Below are positions 8,520-15,524 of a DNA stretch of 17,149 bases, in pieces. Both the position numbers and the translations under genes were made by a program. A model generated the notes under the pieces. The model made no database searches. It was not told the DNA's origin and worked only from the letters and a program-made list of their open reading frames with translations. Origin of the DNA: Tannerella sp. (GTDB taxonomy: Bacteria; Bacteroidota; Bacteroidia; Bacteroidales; Tannerellaceae); contig JAITAY010000391.1 of the NCBI GenBank assembly GCA_031283915.1, forward strand, positions 1-17,149, written 5' to 3'. The stretch's first letter is position 1. Every line of letters begins with the position of its first letter.

Positions 8520-9176
8520 TTACTTTAAGATAAATATAGCTGAAATGCCTGCTTTCGTAGGCCCGAAATAATGCATAAAGTTACTCCCTTCTATCGCATT
8601 GCAGGTAATACAGGGGTTGTACTTGTCATATTTCAAATAGGCGTATCCGACGCCCAGCGAAAACTCCAAGCTGAACCGGTCGCTCAACATCCAGTGATAA
8701 CCGTAGGATACGCCTGCGCCTGCCAGCCATCCGGCAAAACGCTGCCAGCGAATCCCCGTACCGAATTTCCATTCGTCCGTAGGTTCGGGATAGGTCACAC
8801 CGATATTGTCTGGCAGGAAAACCAGTCCTCCCACATTAAAACTTGCTGCATGTAGATGAGCGCCGAAGAAGTGACCGTTAAATTTCTCACACGTCCACCA
8901 GCGGAGTTCCGGCTGGATCATCCAATGTTTAAACTTGCCATTCATTCTCCTGGCAGTTCCGTCCGGTTCGTATACCACATGCGTATTTGGAAAGACCCAC
9001 GGATTGTAGTTGCCGCTTATATCAAGCGTCCACCGGTCACCCAACGCAAATTCTACGCCCAGATTGATGCTTGTTGTCGCATCATACAAGAGGTTGCTTT
9101 TTACTACAAATCCTTGGCTGTAAGCAGCTTCGACGCTCATCAAACATATTCCAAATAGCAATATCCACTTTTTCAT
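8520..9176 (-). CDS. DUF3575-family outer-membrane beta-barrel-like protein
   Basis: This 218-residue protein has a clear signal peptide (MKKWILLFGICLMSVEAAYS). Its body of alternating hydrophobic and aromatic strands fits a small outer-membrane barrel: VVKSNLLYDATTSINLGVEF at about 24-43, then the FNGHFFGAH and SYGYHWMLSDRFSLEFSLG segments. The opening after the signal and the final strand ending in Phe-Ile-Leu-Lys are typical of DUF3575 proteins of Bacteroidales. It is the first gene of a two-gene minus-strand operon with the DUF3868/OmpA protein (12-bp gap) and has a recognisable promoter about 90 bp upstream. Biochemical function is not known; association with surface fimbriae is inferred from family context. 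Confidence 0.82.
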   Translation of the reverse strand: MKKWILLFGICLMSVEAAYSQGFVVKSNLLYDATTSINLGVEFALGDRWTLDISGNYNPWVFPNTHVVYEPDGTARRMNGKFKHWMIQPELRWWTCEKFNGHFFGAHLHAASFNVGGLVFLPDNIGVTYPEPTDEWKFGTGIRWQRFAGWLAGAGVSYGYHWMLSDRFSLEFSLGVGYAYLKYDKYNPCITCNAIEGSNFMHYFGPTKAGISAIFILK

Positions 9177-9267
9177 ATTCTTTTTTTATTAAAGATAGAT
9201 AAAATCCGTTCTGCGAAATACCCTGTTTAAATATGAATCCCTTAGACCCATTCGGTATAACTAACTG

Positions 9268-9298
9268 CAAAGTTGAATATTTTCCATCATATGACAAA
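9268..9298 (-). promoter_or_regulatory. Bacteroidota-type promoter for the DUF3575-DUF3868 operon
   Basis: On the minus strand there is a -33 TTTG (complement of 9295-9298) and, after exactly 19 bases, CAACTTTG (complement of 9268-9275), one mismatch from the TAnnTTTG -7 consensus. Spacing matches the 19-21 bp described for this phylum. It implies a leader of about 85 nucleotides. A second, weaker box (TATCTTTA, complement of 9190-9197) lies much closer to the start codon. Confidence 0.55.
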
Positions 9299-9331
9299 CT
9301 CTTTTCATATAAAAAAATGTTGCTATATCAT

Positions 9332-9365
9332 AAAACGGGGTGTTATTGTACAAAACCCCCGTTTT
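9332..9365 (-). terminator. Hairpin downstream of the nucleoside kinase gene
   Basis: AAAACGGGG (9332-9340) is perfectly complementary to CCCCGTTTT (9357-9365), giving a 9-bp stem with a 16-base loop. It is symmetric enough to act on either strand. The minus-strand reading ends in TTTTAT and lies about 130 bp after the kinase stop codon, so it is the likely kinase terminator. The remainder of 9177-9494 holds no gene; it contains a palindrome at 9428-9442. Confidence 0.55.
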
Positions 9366-9427
9366 CACGGACGAAACAATAGGTTTTATGGACGTATTTT
9401 TTGTTGTATTTTGATTCGTATGCATAT

Positions 9428-9442
9428 ATTTTGATTCAAAAT
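9428..9442. repeat. Perfect 15-bp palindrome in the kinase 3' flank
   Basis: ATTTTGA and TCAAAAT flank one central base, giving a perfect two-fold site. A copy of the left part, TATTTTGATTC, occurs again about 20 bp upstream. It could be an operator, but it lies downstream of the kinase gene and far from the next promoter, so its role is unclear. Confidence 0.3.
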
Positions 9443-9494
9443 GAGGCTTTTTTCCGTATTTTCTGTCGCTGTGAGGGCATTTTTCCGAAAAATC

Positions 9495-11183
9495 TTACTC
9501 CATAAAGTGCCCTCCTCCCAAAAATTCCCTTAACAATGACGTCGCGGGCAGTTCTTCCACCGGAATATACCTGAAATAGCGCAAAAAACGCAGCAAACGG
9601 TATGCTTCGGCGCTCTCGTCATCCATCTCACGGATTTCGCTCAGCATCGGTTCGGCAAATTTGCGCAGCACGGCCAGTTCATAGATCATGGCGCTGTTGA
9701 ACGTGGTATCGGCATTTTCCTGATAGGGAAAAATCCATTTTTCTTCCCCTTCACGTATGCGCGGCCACATGGCAATGGTTTCTTTGGCCGAATAACCTCG
9801 CGAACGGTAATCGCGGACAATGCGCCGGAGCAGACGATTGTCGGAGGTCGGGATCCAGTTGTGCCCGTCTAAAGAAATGGTTGTCAGCGCCGAGACGTAT
9901 ATCCGGAAAATGTTTTGAGGCGGTATCTTCGCCGTGAGTTCGGGATTCAACCCGTGAATGCCCTCCAGCAGCAGGACGGAATTGGCTTTCATCTGCAATT
10001 TGTCACCGCGGTAGACACGTTTTCCCGTTTCAAAATCAAAAGAAGGAATATCCACTTCCTCGCCGTCGATCAGTTTCCGCAGATCGCTGTCGAAATAAGG
10101 CAGGTCAATGGCGTAGAGCGATTCAAAATCATACGCGCCGTTTTCGTCTCTGGGCGTGTCTTCGCGGTTGAGGTAATAATCGTCCAGCGAAATACCGACA
10201 GGATGCAGCAGGTTGGTAATCAACTGAATTTCCAGCCGACGGCAAAAAGTGGTTTTTCCGGAAGACGAAGGCCCGGCAATCAAAATCACACGCACACCGT
10301 CCCGGTAGCGCCGGGCAATTTCTTCGGCGATGTGGGCAATCTGTTTTTCCTGCATGGCTTCCGATACCATGACAATCTTCTGCGCAGCGCCGTTTTCGAC
10401 CGCACGGTTCAGGTCGCCTGCATAATTTATCTTTAATGTACGCTGAAAAACCAAATATTCCTTGTATGCCCGGAACATTTTCTTCTGGAAAAACAGGGCT
10501 GGCAGCCGGGTCGGGTCATCCCGACGCGGCACCCGCAAGAGCATCCCGTCTTCGTATGGAATCAAGTCAAACAAGTGTATGTGACCCGAGGAAGGAAGCA
10601 GGCAGCCATAAAAATAATTAATGTATCCATCCATCTCGTAACAGGACGTATAAGCCATCCCGACCGTCTCGACAAGCAAGGCCTTGTCGTCCATGCCGCA
10701 CTTGCGGAATAGCCGGATAGCATCGGATGTACGGACGTGTTGCAGATGGAAAGGCATATCGGCGCGGACAATTTCTTCCATCCGTCGCTTGATTCGCTCG
10801 ACATCCGCCTGCGAAAGCAGTCTGCCATCTTCGAACGTACAGTAATACCCTTTGGAAATGGCATGTTCCAGATTAATAGCTACTTCCGGAAAGGTATCGT
10901 TCACGGCTCTGGTCAGGATGTAACACAGTGAACGAATATACGTCCGGTAGCCGGCAGGATGCGTATAATCTACAAATTCAATATCTTTTGGACTCCAGCA
11001 GCGACTGTCCAGTCCTTCCACGCGCTGATTGACGCGGGCGCTCATCGGAGGGAAGCGAAGCGGCGCTCCTACCCAATCATAAATCTCCATTAACGACGAG
11101 CCTAACGGAACGGCTTTGCTTGTGTTGTTATTTTTACAATATACCAGAACCGTTTCGGTGCTGTTATTTTTTATTTCTTTCAT
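9495..11183 (-). CDS. Uridine-kinase-like nucleoside kinase with ThrRS-like N-terminus
   Basis: This 562-residue cytoplasmic protein has two parts. The first 250 residues resemble the TGS and second additional domains of threonyl-tRNA synthetase (LEHAISKGYYCTFEDGR at 105-121). The C-terminal half is a P-loop uridine kinase/phosphoribulokinase domain with Walker A GPSSSGKTT (304-312), the nucleoside-binding LDDYY (333-337), DFE following GAY (350-354), and a hydrophobic strand ending LLLEGIHGLN. This fusion is widespread in Bacteroidota and Firmicutes and is generally annotated as nucleoside kinase; phosphorylation of uridine/cytidine or a related nucleoside is the expected reaction, with substrate not proven. 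No neighbour on the same strand is close enough for co-transcription. A TATCTTTG box lies about 80 bp upstream. Confidence 0.88.
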   Translation of the reverse strand: MKEIKNNSTETVLVYCKNNNTSKAVPLGSSLMEIYDWVGAPLRFPPMSARVNQRVEGLDSRCWSPKDIEFVDYTHPAGYRTYIRSLCYILTRAVNDTFPEVAINLEHAISKGYYCTFEDGRLLSQADVERIKRRMEEIVRADMPFHLQHVRTSDAIRLFRKCGMDDKALLVETVGMAYTSCYEMDGYINYFYGCLLPSSGHIHLFDLIPYEDGMLLRVPRRDDPTRLPALFFQKKMFRAYKEYLVFQRTLKINYAGDLNRAVENGAAQKIVMVSEAMQEKQIAHIAEEIARRYRDGVRVILIAGPSSSGKTTFCRRLEIQLITNLLHPVGISLDDYYLNREDTPRDENGAYDFESLYAIDLPYFDSDLRKLIDGEEVDIPSFDFETGKRVYRGDKLQMKANSVLLLEGIHGLNPELTAKIPPQNIFRIYVSALTTISLDGHNWIPTSDNRLLRRIVRDYRSRGYSAKETIAMWPRIREGEEKWIFPYQENADTTFNSAMIYELAVLRKFAEPMLSEIREMDDESAEAYRLLRFLRYFRYIPVEELPATSLLREFLGGGHFME

Positions 11184-11261
11184 GTACTGTTTATTAGCAA
11201 AATAACACGACCATTCTTTTATCTTGTTCGTGATTTGTTTTTTTTAATGATGAAAACGTCG

Positions 11262-11269
11262 CAAAGATA
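11262..11269 (-). promoter_or_regulatory. TAnnTTTG -7 box for the nucleoside kinase
   Basis: The minus strand reads TATCTTTG here, an exact match to the Bacteroidota -7 consensus, about 80 bp before the kinase start codon. No TTTG is present at the matching -33 position, so the call rests on the -7 box and position. Confidence 0.5.
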
Positions 11270-11330
11270 GCAATTTGATTTGTCTTTGGCGGCGTAAAAA
11301 TCATTAAATAAAAAAGTTGTGAATATCAAA

Positions 11331-11636
11331 ATGAAAACAAATCGTTTTTTTGCTTCCTGAGCCTCTCGTGCATGACGGGGACGCTTGGATGTGATAATTC
11401 CGCTTCTTTTGATTTGAAGAAGATAGAGTGCATAGGAATGGATAAAGATACCTTGGTGTTCTCGGGTGACGCTTTTCATGCTTTTGTCAGAGCAGCTGTT
11501 TCGGGATGAGGCATGGCACACCTTCAAGTCGGCATATATGCCGTTGCTGGATCCGCTCTCCACACTGAAAGACAATACCACTTACATGAAACCTACCGAA
11601 GATAATGACAGCGTCACTCTATCAACATCGGATTAA
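11331..11636 (+). pseudogene. Possible frameshifted remnant of a small exported protein
   Basis: An ATG at 11331 opens MKTNRFF and then meets a run of seven T (11345-11351). In the present frame it stops at 11358. One added T would continue into CFLSLSCMTGTLGCDNSA, a signal-like or lipoprotein-like segment, and on through DLKKIECIGMDKDTLVFSGD to a stop at 11507. A third frame overlapping this one carries LFRDEAWHTFKSAYMPLL and ends at TAA 11634-11636. Read together, the three frames describe a protein of about 100 residues with two frame breaks. I do not recognise the family. A minus-strand frame covers the same DNA (11219-11581, 120 codons) but looks unlike a real protein. Chance open frames in AT-rich DNA remain possible. 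Confidence 0.3.
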
Positions 11637-11745
11637 AAAGATATTGCGTATTTGAAACGGTCTGACTAAAAACATAATAATGGTTTTTATATTTTAAGAC
11701 ATGAAAATTATTTGTGTTTTGTATGGTTGTCTTGAAAAAACATTG

Positions 11746-11753
11746 TATTTTTG
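11746..11753 (+). promoter_or_regulatory. TAnnTTTG -7 box for the candidate small RNA
   Basis: TATTTTTG is an exact match to the phylum's -7 consensus and lies 4-7 bases before the first base-paired position of the candidate RNA. A -33 element is not well placed: TTTG at 11718-11721 gives a 24-bp spacer and TTG at 11727-11729 gives 16 bp. Confidence 0.5.
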
Positions 11754-11756
11754 CAA

Positions 11757-11863
11757 CAGATACGAAAGTATTCAGCTGTACTACGGTACGTGCGCCCGCA
11801 GGATGGGGTTCCATTACTGCTTGTGAATAGGAAATGGGGGAATAAAAACCCCTATTTCTTTTT
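11757..11863 (+). ncRNA. Candidate structured small RNA, about 105 nt
   Basis: Between a TATTTTTG box and a strong intrinsic terminator lies a run of nested hairpins. Helix 1 is ATAC-GAAA-GTAT (11760-11771) with a GNRA tetraloop. Helix 2 is GTAC-TACG-GTAC (11778-11789) with a UNCG-type C(UACG)G loop. Helix 3 is GCAG (11798-11801) and ATGG (11803-11806) pairing with CCAT (11811-11814) and CTGC (11817-11820) around GGTT. An alternative outer stem pairs TATTCA (11769-11774) with TGAATA (11824-11829), excluding helix 1. The terminator hairpin then follows. A 41-codon frame crosses the region but has no features of a real protein. The next plus-strand gene is over 700 bp away and an opposing gene intervenes, so this is not an obvious leader or riboswitch. 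I cannot match it to a named RNA family from memory. Confidence 0.6.
11831..11863 (+). terminator. Strong intrinsic terminator of the candidate small RNA
   Basis: GAAATGGGGG (11831-11840) pairs with CCCCTATTTC (11849-11858) over ten positions with one G-U wobble and an eight-base loop. Five T follow at once (11859-11863). The stop codon of the opposing nuclease-like gene (11852-11854) lies inside the right arm, so the two convergent transcripts overlap at their 3' ends. Confidence 0.8.
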
Positions 11864-12349
11864 GTATATCCGTCTTACTTTTCCTTTTTCATATAACCAC
11901 ACCTCGTCGATGTTATTTTTGAACTTCTTATCCATGAGCCTGTTGTGTATATTTGCAAGTATATAACGGTTACTACATCCTTTATTGTTGTTGATAATTA
12001 TCCGGGAGGATTGTTTTGTGCCGTGAGAAATCATATTAGCCAGTTTACGCTTTTTAAATGGCGGTACAAAACTTTCGTATTCATAATACTTTCCGCTGAT
12101 GATTAAATCCGGGCACTTGTGCTCGTATGGGGTTCCGTTCAGTCTTCCAAATACTTTTTCGTATTTTTCATCTTTGAAATGAATGCCTGTCGTGATTTGT
12201 ACCCTATCGCCTTTTTGGGCAAAATACCGGGCAATAGCTAATAAATCTTTATGGTCGGACTTTGGAGTATATCCTTTCATAATTTCAACTTTACCGCCTC
12301 CGGAAAATTCCTTATGCAGGCTGAACAATTGCTGTGTAACCATAGCCAA
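11852..12349 (-). CDS. Orphan CdiA-C-terminal-like nuclease domain protein
   Basis: This 165-residue protein has no signal peptide or membrane segment. Its core resembles the CdiA C-terminal tRNase-type domain found in contact-dependent inhibition toxins and in phage or conjugative-element proteins of Bacteroidota. Visible features are HKCPDLIISGKYYEYESF (77-94) with Pro80-Asp81, Glu90 and Glu92, followed by Lys99/Lys100 and SHGTKQSSRIIINNN (108-122), and the tail DEVWLYEKGK (148-157). The acidic and Lys residues suggest a PD-(D/E)xK-like active site; this is inference from memory of the family. The usual toxin carrier domain is absent, and no immunity gene or secretion module adjoins. The sequence is visibly more AT-rich than its neighbours, suggesting acquisition. 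The first Met is used, but one at residue 24 is possible. A TATCTTTG box lies just upstream. Confidence 0.6.
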   Translation of the reverse strand: MAMVTQQLFSLHKEFSGGGKVEIMKGYTPKSDHKDLLAIARYFAQKGDRVQITTGIHFKDEKYEKVFGRLNGTPYEHKCPDLIISGKYYEYESFVPPFKKRKLANMISHGTKQSSRIIINNNKGCSNRYILANIHNRLMDKKFKNNIDEVWLYEKGKVRRIYKKK

Positions 12350-12381
12350 TGGTGGGGAATCGTTTTTATTTGATTAAGTTG

Positions 12382-12389
12382 CAAAGATA
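12382..12389 (-). promoter_or_regulatory. TAnnTTTG -7 box for the nuclease-like gene
   Basis: The minus strand reads TATCTTTG, an exact -7 consensus, 32 bp before the start codon. No TTTG stands 19-21 bp further upstream. It suggests the gene is expressed from its own promoter. Confidence 0.5.
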
Positions 12390-12534
12390 GGGATTTTGCG
12401 TTATCTGTCATTCGGCATGGAAGCTGTTTTGTCCTGGCTATTCGTGCTTCGTTTTTCTTCACTCATTCATTCTTTCTTGAACGACTTATCCGGTACACAG
12501 GTGCAGTAATCTCCCACATCTCGGATATTTTATA

Positions 12535-12542
12535 TATATTTG
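12535..12542 (+). promoter_or_regulatory. TAnnTTTG -7 box for the Na/Pi cotransporter
   Basis: TATATTTG matches the -7 consensus and lies 38 bp before the ATG at 12581. A -33 TTTG is not evident at the expected distance. The gap 12350-12580 contains this box and the divergent one for the nuclease-like gene, and no gene. Confidence 0.5.
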
Positions 12543-12580
12543 CGGGCTGAGTAACGAAATTATTTTATAAAAGGCATTTT

Positions 12581-14392
12581 ATGAATTATTCTATTTTGAA
12601 CTTTCTGACGTTTGTCGGCGCTCTGGGAATGTTTCTCTACGGGATGAAGACGATGAGCGAAGGCTTGCAGAAAGTGGCAGGTAACCGCTTGCGGAACATA
12701 CTTTCCGCCATGACGACCAACCGTTTCACGGGCGTACTGACGGGGTTGATCATTACGGCAATCATCCAGTCGTCCAGCGCAACAACGGTGATGGTCGTCA
12801 GTTTTGTCAATGCGGGACTGCTCAGTCTGGCACAGGCCATCGGCGTCATTATGGGCGCCAACGTGGGCACGACGGTAACGGCATGGATCATTTCTCTTTT
12901 CGGTTTTACGGTAGATATCAGCGCCTTTTCCCTGCCCATGATCGCAGTGGGACTTCCGATGCTGTTCTCCAAAAAAAGTAACTGGAAGTCGCTGGGTGAA
13001 TTTATCATGGGGTTTGCGCTTCTGTTTATGGGGTTGCATTACTTGAAAATATCCGTCCCCGACCTGCAAAGTCATCCGGAAGTGCTCTCGTTCATACAGG
13101 ATTACACTTCCATGGGATACGGTTCCGTGCTGCTATTCCTGCTGCTTGGAAGCATTTTGACCGTGATTGTGCAATCGTCGAGCGCCACGGTTGCCATTAC
13201 GCTGATTATGTGTACGCAGGGATGGATTCCCTTTGAGATGGCTGCCGCCATGGTGCTGGGAGAAAACATCGGGACGACGATTACGGCCAATCTCGCCGCA
13301 TTCTCGGCCAATGCGTCGGCCAAACGGGCTGCCATTGCACACCTGATGTTCAACGTTTTCGGCGTTTGCTGGTGTGTCCTGTTCTTCTATCCGTTCTCTC
13401 ACCTGATTTCGTGGATCATCACCCAGTTCGGGCCGGGCGATCCGCATGAACTGAGCCGTTTCCTCAACGCGCTTGATCCGCAAACGATCGAACTCATCAC
13501 CTCCAACCAGCCTTTGACTGATACACATCTGATCTCCCTGCAAAAACAACTGCTTTCGTTACAGGTTTCGGTTTCGTACGGGCTGTCTCTGTTTCATTTG
13601 ATGTTCAACTTCTGCAATATTTGTATCATGATCTGGTTCGTAAAGCTGTATGTTCGCATCTGTTCGGCGATCATTCCGGCGCCGGGCGAAACGGAAAGCG
13701 ATTTCCAACTGAAACATATTTCGACAGGCATCCTTTCGACTTCGGAACTGTCGCTGATGCAGGCAAGAAAGGAAATCGCCGTCTATGGCGACCGCATCGC
13801 GCGGATGTTCGGGATGGTGAAAAATCTCCTGTATGAAGAAAACGAAGAAAATTTCCTGGAACAGTTCAACAGGATAAAGAAATACGAAGAAATCAGCGAC
13901 CGCATGGACATTGAAATTGCCAACTACCTGACCAAAGTGCTGGAAGGACGATTGAGCGCGGAAGGAAAAGATAACGTACGTATCATGCTGCGCGCCGATT
14001 CCGAAATTGAGAGTATTGCCGACGCCTGCTACAACATGGCACGAACCGTCAAACGTCGGAATGATGCGAAGTCCAGTTTCACCGGAGAACAACTTCGTCA
14101 CATCGAACATATGTTCCGGCTCATCGAAGACGCCCTGGCTCACATGAACCTCATCCTGCACAAACAGCATACTTCCCAGAACGACATTGCCTATTCCTAC
14201 AACAAGGAGAATGAAATCAACATGTATCGCGACATGCTGAAAAGCAAAAGCATCGAAAGCATCGACGGAAAGGAGTACAAATATTCCGATACGGTGTATT
14301 ACATGGACCTTGTTTCCGAATGTGAAAAGCTGGGCGACTATGTGCTGAACGTAGTTCAGGCCGTGGTAGAGAAAACGTTCAATACGTATTAA
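12581..14392 (+). CDS. Na+/phosphate cotransporter with PhoU-like C-terminal domain
   Basis: This 603-residue inner-membrane protein imports or exports phosphate with sodium. The membrane part holds the two inverted NptA/SLC34-type repeats, each with its signature: QSSSATT (63-69) with GANVGTT (92-98), and QSSSAT (198-203) with GENIGTT (228-233 region). Further hydrophobic helices run to about residue 365. The remaining 230 residues are charged and helical, matching a PhoU-like regulatory domain (MQARKEIAVYGDRIARMF onward, with a second PhoU-like repeat near the end). This NptA-PhoU fusion is common in Bacteroidota. The gene stands alone on the plus strand with a -7 box 38 bp upstream. No terminator is evident in the 70 bp before the second repeat array. 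Direction of transport is not fixed by sequence. Confidence 0.92.
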   Translation: MNYSILNFLTFVGALGMFLYGMKTMSEGLQKVAGNRLRNILSAMTTNRFTGVLTGLIITAIIQSSSATTVMVVSFVNAGLLSLAQAIGVIMGANVGTTVTAWIISLFGFTVDISAFSLPMIAVGLPMLFSKKSNWKSLGEFIMGFALLFMGLHYLKISVPDLQSHPEVLSFIQDYTSMGYGSVLLFLLLGSILTVIVQSSSATVAITLIMCTQGWIPFEMAAAMVLGENIGTTITANLAAFSANASAKRAAIAHLMFNVFGVCWCVLFFYPFSHLISWIITQFGPGDPHELSRFLNALDPQTIELITSNQPLTDTHLISLQKQLLSLQVSVSYGLSLFHLMFNFCNICIMIWFVKLYVRICSAIIPAPGETESDFQLKHISTGILSTSELSLMQARKEIAVYGDRIARMFGMVKNLLYEENEENFLEQFNRIKKYEEISDRMDIEIANYLTKVLEGRLSAEGKDNVRIMLRADSEIESIADACYNMARTVKRRNDAKSSFTGEQLRHIEHMFRLIEDALAHMNLILHKQHTSQNDIAYSYNKENEINMYRDMLKSKSIESIDGKEYKYSDTVYYMDLVSECEKLGDYVLNVVQAVVEKTFNTY

Positions 14393-14461
14393 TAATACAT
14401 GAATGACAATACCCGTATGGGCGTCATAAACAGAGAAAGGAAGCCTGACCTTTGCAGAAAA

Positions 14462-14713
14462 GACGAAAAAAACATGCATGTGAAGAAAAAATCTACACGA
14501 GTGGAAGCGTCTGTTGCCTGTGTAAAAGAAACATCCTCATGTGTGAAAGAAATTATTTACGCCTTTGGAAAAAAATCCACGCATGTGGAAGAAATATCCT
14601 CATACGGAGAAAAAAAAATCTGCATCTTTGGGAAAAAATCTGCACATGTAATACAAACATCCACGTATGTAGATGAAATACCCACATGTGAGGAAAAAAA
14701 AATCACAAACGTG
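14462..14713. repeat. Array 2: 12 tandem 21-bp repeats in perfect register
   Basis: The 252 bases divide exactly into twelve 21-bp units without any indel, although the sequence varies. Examples are GGAAAAAAATCCACGCATGT plus G (from 14567) and GAAGAAATATCCTCATACGG plus A (from 14588). The pattern is G-R-A-rich, TCC, a CAC/CTC, then ATGTG, so many units hold a CCAC...GTGG or CCTC...GGAG dyad, such as CCACGCATGTGG at 14577-14588. Units align without gaps to the second half of array 1 (GGAGAAAATTCCTC). The plus frame gives heptads like KKSTHVE, EISSYGE and KKICIFG. Open frames here (14399-14800 and 14452-14676) are best seen as by-products of the 21-bp period. The array lies between the phosphate cotransporter and the hexuronate operon; the rest of 14393-14846 shows no gene. 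Confidence 0.8.
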
Positions 14714-14846
14714 GATTTTTGCGTTCGGTACCGGCCTTTTGGGTATTGGGGAAAAGCGATACCTTTCTGCGAGAAACAATTATGCTCAATCAGGTACTGA
14801 ATCCGATATGCATATAATAATATAATGTATATATATCATCATCAAA

Positions 14847-15518
14847 ATGGCTCAATTTACCAAACTGCAAACACTGGAAACCATGGTTCAAACGGGCATG
14901 ATTCCGGTCTATTATCATCCGGATACCGAAACGGCTCAACACGCCGTGAAAGCGTGTTACGACGGAGGTATACGAGTTTTTGAATTTACCAACCGCGGCG
15001 ACTTTGCACAGGATGTTTTCGCCGAAGTCATCCGGTTTGCCGCAAGGGAATGTCCCGAACTGATCATTGGGATCGGTTCCGTTGTGGATGCGGGGACGGC
15101 CGCGCTTTACCTGCAAACGGGCGCCAACTTCGTCGTCGGCCCGCTGTTCAATCCGGATGTGGCGAAAGTCTGCAATCGCCGGCTGACACCGTATATACCC
15201 GGCTGCGGTTCCGTATCCGAAATCGGTTTCGCACAGGAAGCCGGCTGCGACATGTGCAAAATCTTCCCGGCCGGCAGCGTGGGCGGCGCTTCATTCGTAA
15301 AAAACGTCCGGGCGCCGATGCCCTGGACGATGATCATGGCCACCGGCGCCGTTGAACCGACGGAAGAAAACCTTGCCGCCTGGTTCAAGGCCGGCGTGAC
15401 GTGCGTTGGTATGGGTTCCCTGCTCTTCCCAAAGGAAGCGGTGAGCGCCGGAGACTGGAAAACGATTACGGAATTATGCAAAAACGCTTTGTCATACATT
15501 CAAAAACATAAGAAATAA
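14847..15518 (+). CDS. eda: 2-dehydro-3-deoxy-phosphogluconate (KDPG/KHG) aldolase
   Basis: This 223-residue cytoplasmic class I aldolase cleaves KDPG to pyruvate and glyceraldehyde 3-phosphate, the last step of hexuronate degradation. The Schiff-base lysine is Lys138 in CKIFPAG, and the catalytic glutamate is Glu46 in FEFTNRG. The phosphate-binding regions are recognisable in the Bacteroidota form (NFVVGPLFNP, PGCGSVSEI, ATGAVEPTEEN, GMGSLLFP). Length is close to the usual 210-225. It is the first gene of a plus-strand pair, 6 bp before glucuronate isomerase. Expression probably comes from the AT-rich 130 bp upstream, where no clean TAnnTTTG box is seen. The related KHG or KDPGal aldolase activities cannot be excluded. 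Confidence 0.9.
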   Translation: MAQFTKLQTLETMVQTGMIPVYYHPDTETAQHAVKACYDGGIRVFEFTNRGDFAQDVFAEVIRFAARECPELIIGIGSVVDAGTAALYLQTGANFVVGPLFNPDVAKVCNRRLTPYIPGCGSVSEIGFAQEAGCDMCKIFPAGSVGGASFVKNVRAPMPWTMIMATGAVEPTEENLAAWFKAGVTCVGMGSLLFPKEAVSAGDWKTITELCKNALSYIQKHKK

Positions 15519-15524
15519 CAACAC

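Noticed and set aside
11219..11581. Minus-strand 120-codon frame upstream of the kinase
   Set aside because: Low-complexity, basic tail over AT-rich promoter DNA; it covers the kinase -7 box and has no family features.
11701..11826. 41-codon plus-strand frame starting MKIICVLYGC
   Set aside because: Runs across the -7 box and hairpins of the candidate RNA, with no usable initiation context; structure explains the sequence better.
14399..14800. Plus-strand 133-codon frame after the phosphate cotransporter
   Set aside because: Spans the second 21-bp array; composition is dictated by the repeats and no domain is recognisable. A translated heptad protein cannot be fully excluded.
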